Under the pieces are notes generated by a model. The model made no database searches. It was given only the letters and a program-made list of their open reading frames with translations, and was not told where the DNA came from. DNA of 24,771 bases from Pseudomonadota bacterium (lineage in GTDB: Bacteria; Pseudomonadota; Gammaproteobacteria; Burkholderiales; Burkholderiaceae_F): NCBI GenBank assembly GCA_023443095.1, contig JAEZVV010000047.1, forward strand, positions 1 to 24,771, written 5' to 3'. This document shows positions 18,276-24,771 of the stretch, in pieces; the first letter of the stretch is position 1; each line of letters opens with the position of its first letter. A program made the translations under genes and the position numbers.

Positions 18276-18740
18276 ATGCTATCGAGTCGTCTTGCCTGGT
18301 GTGGAATGCTCTTGCTGGCGCCGCTCGGCACCGCTTTGGCCGCCGAGACCGACGCCACGGCCAACACCATGATGCAGAAAGCCGCGGCGGCCAAGGGCGC
18401 CCAGCTCACGCCCGCCGGCGTGGTGTTTACACCCAGCAAGGCCGGCAAGGGCGCCACTCCCGTTGCGACCGACTGGGTCAAGGTCCACTACACCTTGCGC
18501 CACCCGGGCGGGCCCGAGATCGAAAATTCGCGCCGCCTGGGCCAGCCCGCGGTGGTCGACCTCAATACCGCCGGCCCCTGCTTCCAGGAAGGCATGGCCG
18601 CCATGAAGGTCGGCGGCAAGGCCAAGCTCACCTGCCCGGCTGCTACCGTCAAGGGTGCGCACGGCGCGACAATCAAGCCCACGCCCGGCCTGCCCTACGA
18701 GTTCCAGGTGGAACTGCTGGGCATCGTCAAGCACCCCTGA
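18276..18740 (+). CDS. Secreted FKBP-like protein with a degenerate active site
   Basis: A 154-aa protein with a signal peptide (hydrophobic core at about residues 7-22, ending ALAAE) and an FKBP fold that aligns with the next gene: VKVHYTLRHPGG.., GQPAVVDLNTAGPCFQEGMAAMKVGGKAKLTCP.., YEFQVELLGI. Residues usual for the FKBP catalytic pocket are changed: FD becomes IEN, VIPCW becomes AGPCF, and AYG becomes VKG. Isomerase activity is therefore doubtful; a chaperone-only role is possible. AGGAG lies 6 nt before the ATG. The next gene starts 19 nt downstream. Confidence 0.82.
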   Translation: MLSSRLAWCGMLLLAPLGTALAAETDATANTMMQKAAAAKGAQLTPAGVVFTPSKAGKGATPVATDWVKVHYTLRHPGGPEIENSRRLGQPAVVDLNTAGPCFQEGMAAMKVGGKAKLTCPAATVKGAHGATIKPTPGLPYEFQVELLGIVKHP

Positions 18741-18759
18741 CAACCCCTACGGAAACGCG

Positions 18760-19197
18760 ATGAACATTCGTTTTGCCCTGGCCGCCCTGGCCGCCGCCCT
18801 CGCCCTGCCCGCCGCCGCCCAGGATGCCGCCCTCGACAAGGCCGCCAAGGAAGCGGGCGCAACCCGCACCGACACTGGCCTCGTCTACCGCTCGCTCAAG
18901 GACGGCACAGGCGCGAGCCCGGCCGCCACCGACACCGTCAAGGTCCACTACCGCGGCACCTTCCCCGACGGCAAGGAGTTTGATTCCTCGTACGGCCGCG
19001 GCCAGCCTGCCTCCTTCCCGCTCAACCAGGTGATCCCGTGCTGGACCGAAGGCGTGCAGAAGATGAAAGTCGGCGGCAAGGCCAAGCTCACCTGCCCGTC
19101 CACGATCGCTTACGGCACTCGCGGCGCCGGCAAGGTCATCCCGCCCAACGCGACGCTGCAGTTCGAAGTCGAACTGCTGGGCATCAACGGCAAATAA
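18760..19197 (+). CDS. Periplasmic FKBP-type peptidyl-prolyl cis-trans isomerase
   Basis: A 145-aa protein with a signal peptide (residues 1 to about 20, ending PAAAQ) and one complete FKBP domain. The domain shows VKVHYRGTFPDGKEFDSS, VIPCWTEGVQKMKVGGKAKLTCPSTIAYG and IPPNATLQFEVELLGI, so the binding-pocket aromatics and the FD pair are all present. It should catalyse prolyl cis-trans isomerisation in the periplasm. ATG at 18760 follows GGAAACGC, a modest ribosome binding site. It forms a tandem pair with the degenerate paralogue upstream and ends in a strong terminator. Confidence 0.93.
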   Translation: MNIRFALAALAAALALPAAAQDAALDKAAKEAGATRTDTGLVYRSLKDGTGASPAATDTVKVHYRGTFPDGKEFDSSYGRGQPASFPLNQVIPCWTEGVQKMKVGGKAKLTCPSTIAYGTRGAGKVIPPNATLQFEVELLGINGK

Positions 19198-19265
19198 GCG
19201 CGCTCGAGGGCGCCGGAAACGAGCCCTCACGGCTTGAGCCCGCCGCCTTCCTCGGAGAAGCTGGC

Positions 19266-19299
19266 AAGGCCCGCTCGGTGAAAACCGGGCGGGCCTTTT
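19266..19299 (+). terminator. Rho-independent terminator of the FKBP pair
   Basis: A 14-bp stem (19266-19279 with 19284-19297, one G:T wobble) capped by a GAAA tetraloop, leading into TTTT. It is 68 nt past the stop. Confidence 0.85.
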
Positions 19300-19348
19300 C
19301 ACGCCGGCCACCACTGGCGTTCGACTAGCCTCGTCTCGGGAGATCGCC

Positions 19349-20140
19349 ATGCCAGCATTGGAATTGGGTTCCAACGGAGAGAAGGTCAAGAAGCTGCAGC
19401 AGGCCCTGCTAGATGCCGGCTTTCCGCCGGGCGCGGTCGACGGCGAGTTCGGCGCCGGCACCGAAGCCGCGGTGATCGCCTACCAGCGCAGCCAGGGTCT
19501 GCTGGCCGACGGCAAGGCCGGCCCCCGCACCCAGGCCGCCCTCGGCCTGGTCAAGACCGACAACCTGCCATCGGTGCTGGCCGAGGTCGACGTTCAGACC
19601 GTGGCGCAGATGTTTCCGCACACGCCCCTGGGTGCGATCAAGACCAATCTGCCCTTCGTGCTCGCCGCGCTGGAGGAGGCCAAGCTGGTCGACAAACCGA
19701 TGGTTTTGATGGCGCTCGCCACCATCCGCGCCGAGACCGAAGGTTTCGAGCCGGTGGCCGAAGGCTTGTCTCGCTTCAACACCTCGCCCAACGGCCATCC
19801 GTTCGACCTTTACGACAGCCGTACCGACCTCGGCAACCGCGGCGCCCCCGACGGCGACAGCTTCAAGGGCCGCGGCTATATCCAACTCACTGGCCGCGCC
19901 AACTACCAGACCTATGGCCAGCGCCTGGCGGTCGACCTGGAAAACCATCCCGAGCTGGCGAGCGACCCCAGCGTTGCCGCCCGCATCCTGGCGGCGTTTC
20001 TGAAAGACAAGGAACTGCGCATCAAGACCGCCCTGCTCGACGACGACCTGCGCGACGCGCGCCGCGCCGTCAACGGCGGCTCGCATGGACTGGACCGCTT
20101 TTCCGAAGCGTATGAAACGGGCGATGCCTTGATCGCCTGA
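19349..20140 (+). CDS. Peptidoglycan-binding and GH19-like lysozyme/chitinase-type protein
   Basis: A 263-aa protein with two domains. Residues 1 to about 67 are a PG_binding_1 domain (LGSNGEKVKKLQQALLDAGF..GEFGAGTEAAVIAYQRSQGL). From about residue 85 on it resembles GH19-type endolysins, with the signature FKGRGYIQLTGRANYQTYG and an upstream Glu in RAETEGFEPVAEG as candidate catalytic acid. There is no signal peptide, so release would need lysis, a holin or a dedicated export route. GGGAG precedes the ATG by 6 nt. No phage genes flank it. It could be a domesticated endolysin or an antibacterial effector. Confidence 0.85.
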   Translation: MPALELGSNGEKVKKLQQALLDAGFPPGAVDGEFGAGTEAAVIAYQRSQGLLADGKAGPRTQAALGLVKTDNLPSVLAEVDVQTVAQMFPHTPLGAIKTNLPFVLAALEEAKLVDKPMVLMALATIRAETEGFEPVAEGLSRFNTSPNGHPFDLYDSRTDLGNRGAPDGDSFKGRGYIQLTGRANYQTYGQRLAVDLENHPELASDPSVAARILAAFLKDKELRIKTALLDDDLRDARRAVNGGSHGLDRFSEAYETGDALIA

Positions 20141-20306
20141 ATCCTGCCAACAGAGATGCACAGCGATTTCGGACCTTTGGACGGCGGCCGGGACCGGCGA
20201 ACCCGGGTCCGAGCACTGTCGAGCCACCTTACAACGCGCTTCGACCAGCCTGGCAAAGCCCAGCTAGCCACCATGCAAATCAATGACTTAAAGCGTTCCC
20301 CAAAGG
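20141..20306. other. Leader region upstream of the PEP-CTERM gene
   Basis: An intergenic stretch without a supported gene. It carries a dyad CGGACC (20170-20175) / GGTCCG (20206-20211). As the following promoter is sigma-54-type, this is where activator sites would be expected, but I cannot identify any with confidence. Confidence 0.35.
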
Positions 20307-20323
20307 CTGGCACAGGAAGTGCT
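20307..20323 (+). promoter_or_regulatory. Sigma-54 (RpoN) promoter of the PEP-CTERM gene
   Basis: CTGGCAC followed at the right distance by GTGCT: the -24 GG and -12 GC are 12 nt apart, and the site differs from the consensus YTGGCACGrNNNTTGCW at two fixed positions only. It predicts a transcript start near 20335 and a leader of about 46 nt. PEP-CTERM genes are known to be under RpoN and PrsK/PrsR control in several bacteria. Confidence 0.75.
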
Positions 20324-20380
20324 TATATGAAGGCGCGGCCCGCTGGGCAGGCCGAACATCAAGAGCCAAAGGAGAACTTC

Positions 20381-21106
20381 ATGAAACGTGTTTTGACAAC
20401 GATGGCGCTTGCGATCGGCCTCGCTACCGCCGCGACCGGCGCCTATGCCGATCTGCTTTTCGACAGCTTCGGCGATGACGATGTGGGTGTTTCGGACAAC
20501 ACCAACAACGGCTTGCCGGTGCAAGGCAACTGGGTCAACGTCACCGCCGGTAATACTGATATCGCCGGGCTTCAGCGCCGACTCACGGTCGGCAAAACCG
20601 GCGGCAGCCCCAGTTCCAAGGTCGAAGCTAATGTAGCCGACGGCGTTCTCAACTACTCCGAGTCAACCGGCAATCCCGCAGCCGTCGGCTTCGGCTACGC
20701 GGACTACCAGCTGGCCGGCGGTGGCACGGCCAACTTGTCGGCGTGGCAGACATTGAGCCTGGCGATCACTGTGATCGCGCAAGACCTGGTAGCCCCGCCG
20801 CCGCAAGCCGGCTTTGAAATGGTCGACGGCGACGGAACGATGTTGAGAATCTCGACCTTCCTGACCAATGCCGCGCCGTATACCTATGTCGCAGCGTTCT
20901 CGTCCTTCACCAACGAAGGCGGTGGCGATGGTGTCTTCGATTGGACCCAGTTCAGAACAGCGCGCCTGGCGGTCGAAGGCTCGCCGAGCGCGCTCGACAT
21001 CTCGGTCGACATCATCCGCACCGTTCCCGAACCCGGCTCGCTGGCCCTGCTCGGCACCGCACTCGCCGGCATCGCTTTCGTCGGCCGTCGTCGCCGTCAG
21101 CAGTAA
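20381..21106 (+). CDS. PEP-CTERM sorting-signal exoprotein
   Basis: A 241-aa secreted protein with a signal peptide (residues 1 to about 23, hydrophobic core then ATGAYA). The mature domain is Gly/Asn/Thr-rich and has no Cys; I do not recognise a fold. The C-terminus (215-241) is a canonical PEP-CTERM tripartite signal: VPEPGSLALLG, a hydrophobic helix, then GRRRRQQ. Exosortase recognises and cleaves such tails, linking the protein to exopolysaccharide production. AAAGGAG lies 6 nt before the ATG. The gene is monocistronic, with a sigma-54 promoter and its own terminator. The exosortase gene is not in the window. Confidence 0.92.
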   Translation: MKRVLTTMALAIGLATAATGAYADLLFDSFGDDDVGVSDNTNNGLPVQGNWVNVTAGNTDIAGLQRRLTVGKTGGSPSSKVEANVADGVLNYSESTGNPAAVGFGYADYQLAGGGTANLSAWQTLSLAITVIAQDLVAPPPQAGFEMVDGDGTMLRISTFLTNAAPYTYVAAFSSFTNEGGGDGVFDWTQFRTARLAVEGSPSALDISVDIIRTVPEPGSLALLGTALAGIAFVGRRRRQQ

Positions 21107-21121
21107 ACGAACCGGTCAGAC

Positions 21122-21152
21122 AAAAAACGCGGCCTGCGGGCCGCGTTTTTTT
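21122..21152. terminator. Bidirectional terminator between PEP-CTERM gene and ydcF-like gene
   Basis: A 13-bp stem (21122-21134 with 21139-21151) with a TGCG loop, made of A6-CGCGGCC and GGCCGCG-T6/7. The A and T tracts make it functional on both strands, and both flanking convergent genes end near it. Confidence 0.88.
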
Positions 21153-21197
21153 ACGCCTCATTCCGCTGCCGACGCCGGAGCACTCAGGACTAGAAGC

Positions 21198-21953
21198 CTA
21201 GAAGCGCCGCGCCAGCAACCCGAGCCACTCGTACAACACCCAGGTGCTGCCCTCCAGCGCCCTTGCACTGGGCAGGAAGTCACTCAGCCTCCAGTCGCCA
21301 TCGAGCCGGACCAGTTGCGTGGGAGCCACCAGCGGCACCAGCGCGGCGGATTCGAACTCGGCATGCACGCGCGGCACGTCGAAGCCGTGGGCGACCACCA
21401 GCACGCGCGATATCCCCTCGCGCTCCAAGATCGCCGCGGTATAGCGGGCGTTCTCCCGGGTATTGCGCGACTCGGTTTCGGCCCAGCGCACCGCGACCCC
21501 GAACTCGCGCTCCAGCGCCTCTTTCATCAACTCGGCTTCGGTGCGGGCCCCCGCCTCGACGCTGCCGCCGCTCACCAGCACTGGCAGCTGCAGCTCGCGC
21601 GCGAGCTTGGCGCCGTAACGCACCCGCTCCAGCGTTAATCGCCCCAGGGTGTCGCCGCCGTATTCGAGCGCGTCTCGCCGGACTCCGCCGCCGAGGATGA
21701 CGATCGCCTGCGCGGCGCGGGCCTGCGCCAGGTCCACCGGCTGGCTCGGGCTCAGACTCGCCAGCATCACGGCCGACACCGCCGGCAGGGACAGCAGCCA
21801 CAAGCCACCTGTCCCTGCGGCCGCCACGGCCAGACCGGCGCGGTGGCGCCGCGCCAGCCACAAACCCGCGAACACCACCAGCAGGGGGCCGGCCGGTGGC
21901 AACACAAGCAGCTTGATCAAGGCCTTGGTCAGGCCCAGGAAGTCGAGCTCCAC
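21198..21953 (-). CDS. YdcF/DUF218 family membrane protein
   Basis: A 251-aa protein with two N-terminal transmembrane segments (about residues 10-32 and 38-63), then a DUF218/YdcF domain. Motifs seen are AIVILGGGVRRDALEYGG (about 82-100), LPVLVSGG, and TESRNTRENARYTAAIL with the conserved acidic/Asn residues. Related ElyC and SanA act on cell-envelope carrier or barrier functions in E. coli; here the substrate is unknown. Start is GTG at 21953, 3 nt past the stop of the protease gene, with only AAGG close by, so translational coupling is likely. It ends at the bidirectional terminator. Confidence 0.87.
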   Translation of the reverse strand: MELDFLGLTKALIKLLVLPPAGPLLVVFAGLWLARRHRAGLAVAAAGTGGLWLLSLPAVSAVMLASLSPSQPVDLAQARAAQAIVILGGGVRRDALEYGGDTLGRLTLERVRYGAKLARELQLPVLVSGGSVEAGARTEAELMKEALEREFGVAVRWAETESRNTRENARYTAAILEREGISRVLVVAHGFDVPRVHAEFESAALVPLVAPTQLVRLDGDWRLSDFLPSARALEGSTWVLYEWLGLLARRF

Positions 21954-21956
21954 CCT

Positions 21957-22751
21957 TCAGCGAGCTCCCGCCAGCAGTTCACGCAGATGCCGCACCGGGA
22001 TCGCGTAACTGATGCCCGAGGGCTGAGACAAGGCGGATTCCTTGGTGCCCTTGACGAACACCATGTTGATCACTGCCGCCACTGCCCCCGTGACCGGGTC
22101 GTAAAGCGGGCTGCCGCTGTTGCCAGGGTAGGCCGTCGCATCGAGCTGGTAGATCGGGAAGGGGCCGCTCGCCAGCCGGCGGATGGTTTTGGCGTCGAGC
22201 TCTCGCGATCCCGCCATCGGCGCCGCCACCGGCGTCACGCCCGAAATCATCGCCTGGTGGGTGGCTGGAAAGACGCCCAGCACGGTCCCGATGGGAAAAC
22301 CGGTGAAAAGCAGGCGGTCGCCGTCGCGCAGATAGGCATCCGGCGCCAGCGCCAGCGGCGGGATGGTTCCGCTCTCGAGCTTCAACAGGGCGAGGTCGTG
22401 GTCGGCGTCGATCGCGACCCGGGTGGCGGCGCGCGGCTGCGCAGGCTTGCCGTCGACTCCGGGCTGGACCACGACCAGGATCTCGGGCGAGGCGCCGCCG
22501 TCGACCAGCCCGTTGACGACGTGGGCATTGGTTGCGATCAGGCTGCCGTCGCCCACCGCAAAACCGGTGCCGCGAAACTGGAAAGGCGGTGAGCGAGTCT
22601 TCTGCACCGAACCTACGGCTACCAGGCCGGCCTTGACACGATCGATCGCCGCGCCAGCCTGGGCCCAGCTCCGTGGCGCGGCGGCCGCCAAAGGTAAACC
22701 CAGCATCGCAGCCAGCGCGCGACGTCGATCCCAGTCCGCTAAACCTCGCAT
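21957..22751 (-). CDS. Trypsin-like serine protease (DegP/HtrA-type catalytic domain, no PDZ)
   Basis: A 264-aa exported protease. The N-terminus (DRRRALAAMLGLPLAAAA, then a cut near AQA at about residue 32) looks like a Tat-type signal with consecutive arginines, although Sec export is possible. The catalytic triad is visible: His77 in TNAHVV, Asp119 in DADHDLALLKL, and Ser212 in GNSGSPLYD. There is no PDZ domain after the catalytic domain, so it is shorter than DegP/DegQ. GGAGG lies 5 nt before ATG 22751. The longer frame continuing to 23099 overlaps wbpP and is not used. It sits between the epimerase and the ydcF-like gene in one minus-strand run. Confidence 0.9.
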   Translation of the reverse strand: MRGLADWDRRRALAAMLGLPLAAAAPRSWAQAGAAIDRVKAGLVAVGSVQKTRSPPFQFRGTGFAVGDGSLIATNAHVVNGLVDGGASPEILVVVQPGVDGKPAQPRAATRVAIDADHDLALLKLESGTIPPLALAPDAYLRDGDRLLFTGFPIGTVLGVFPATHQAMISGVTPVAAPMAGSRELDAKTIRRLASGPFPIYQLDATAYPGNSGSPLYDPVTGAVAAVINMVFVKGTKESALSQPSGISYAIPVRHLRELLAGAR

Positions 22752-22767
22752 CGGAACCTCCGCTGTC

Positions 22768-23824
22768 TCAGGGCGACACCACCTCGGTTTCGGCTTCGGC
22801 GGCGATGTACCAATCGATCGCCTCGGCCAGGCCTTGCCGCACCGTATGGGTCGGCACGTAACCCAGGCGCTCCTGCGCGCGCGAGACGTCGGCCAGGGAA
22901 TGCCTGACATCGCCCGCGCGGAACCCGCGGTACTGCGGCGGCGCGATCGGCAGCGCCGGCCGCCGTGTCTGCAGCGCAGCGGCGAGTTCGTCGTGCAGCT
23001 GCTTGAGCGTGGTGCGCTCGCCCACCGCCACGTTGTAGACGGTATTGATCGCCTCAGGGTTCGTGGTGGTGGCAGCCAGCAGGTTGGCCTGGACCGCATT
23101 GGCGACGAAACAGAAATCGCGGCTGGTTTCGCCGTCGCCGTTGATCACGCAGGCTTCGCCCTTGAGCATCGCCGCCGCCCAGCGCGGTATGACCGCGGCG
23201 TAAGCGCCGTTGGGATCTTGCCGCGGCCCAAAGACATTGAAGTAACGCAGCCCCACCGTCTCGACGCCGTAGGTGCGCGCAAAGACCGACGCATACAGCT
23301 CGTTCATATATTTCGTCACCGCGTAGGGCGACAACGGCTGGCCGATCCGGTCTTCCACCTTCGGCAGCCCGGGGTGGTCGCCGTAGGTCGAGCTGCTCGC
23401 CGCAAAAACGAAGCGCGCATGGGTCTCGCGTGCCGCCACCAGCATGTTGAGAAAGCCGGTGGCGTTGGCCGCATGGGTGGCCAGCGGGGTCTCGATCGAA
23501 CGCGGCACCGAACCCAGCGCCGCCTGGTGCAGCACCACATCGGCTCCCGCGCAGGCGCGGGCGCAGGTGGCCGGATCGACGATGTCGCCTTCGACAAAGC
23601 TGTGGCGCGCCCATGCCGCCTCGCCCACGAGCCGGCGCACCTCGTCGAGATTGCGGCGGTGGCCGGTGGCGAAGTTGTCGAGCGAAACCACGGTCTGGCC
23701 GAGCTCGAGCAGCTTCTGCAACAGGTGCGAACCGATGAAGCCGGCGCTGCCCGTCACCAGCCAGCGCCGGGGGCGCTCCCGCAGCTCGGCCTGCGCCGCT
23801 TCGTAGGCAGCCGCCCGCGGCTGA

Positions 23825-23841
<17 letters not shown>
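22768..23841 (-). CDS. wbpP: UDP-N-acetylglucosamine/galactosaminuronate 4-epimerase, WbpP/TviC type
   Basis: Short-chain dehydrogenase-type epimerase of 357 aa that matches the recalled WbpP sequence closely along its length. Features are WLVTGSAGFIGSHL with the NAD-binding GxxGxxG (31-37), the LDNFATGHRRNLDEV block, HQAALGSVPRSI, SSSTYGDHPGLPKVED, the catalytic YAVTK (Tyr173, Lys177), LRYFNVFGPRQDPNGAYAAVIPRW, and RDFCFV. It interconverts UDP-GlcNAc(A) and UDP-GalNAc(A) for surface polysaccharides. ATG at 23841 lies inside the 3' end of the dehydrogenase gene (17-nt overlap). The protease gene follows 16 nt later. Confidence 0.92.

Positions 23842-24771
<930 letters not shown>

Overview
The window is GC-rich chromosomal DNA from a Gram-negative bacterium, most likely a betaproteobacterium (Rhodocyclales or Burkholderiales type). 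Pointers are a PEP-CTERM sorting signal, a Bordetella-type lysine-rich histone-like protein, a VC_2705-type sodium:solute symporter pair beside acs, and WbpO/WbpP-type sugar-nucleotide enzymes. I see no integrase, transposase, CRISPR array, phage module or plasmid functions. Apart from the short spans listed, it is densely packed with ordinary genes.

Left part (1-9.5 kb). A UvrD/Rep-family helicase on the minus strand is cut by the left edge. Facing away from it on the plus strand is a yjiH-yjiG two-gene unit ending in a strong terminator. Next comes a minus-strand four-gene operon (small membrane protein, TPR protein, symporter small subunit, symporter large subunit), preceded by acs (acetyl-CoA synthetase) in the same direction. 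Together these look like an acetate or short-chain carboxylate uptake and activation locus. A tRNA-Ser(CGA) with its own promoter and terminator lies upstream of acs.

Middle part (9.7-16.9 kb). A BCS1-type AAA+ ATPase on the plus strand converges on, and overlaps by 14 bp, a translationally coupled minus-strand pair (a GNAT-like protein and a two-helix membrane protein). Then come a histone H1-like protein (plus strand) and serS (minus strand). Beyond serS are a secreted DsrE-like protein, a TetR regulator and a periplasmic thioredoxin-like protein, all on the minus strand. Two almost identical TetR-type palindromes lie in front of the DsrE-like gene and inside the tetR promoter, which predicts a small self-regulated regulon.

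Right part (16.8-24.8 kb). rarA is followed, divergently, by two tandem secreted FKBP-type proteins, the first with an eroded active site. After them are a peptidoglycan-binding/GH19-like lysozyme gene and a PEP-CTERM exoprotein gene with a near-consensus sigma-54 promoter. On the minus strand a packed group reads UDP-sugar dehydrogenase (cut by the right edge), WbpP-type 4-epimerase, a trypsin-like protease and a YdcF/DUF218 membrane protein. PEP-CTERM sorting and UDP-hexosaminuronate synthesis side by side suggest a bacterium that makes an exopolysaccharide matrix. The exosortase itself is not in the window.

All identifications come from reading translations and recalled family features. 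No database search was run.
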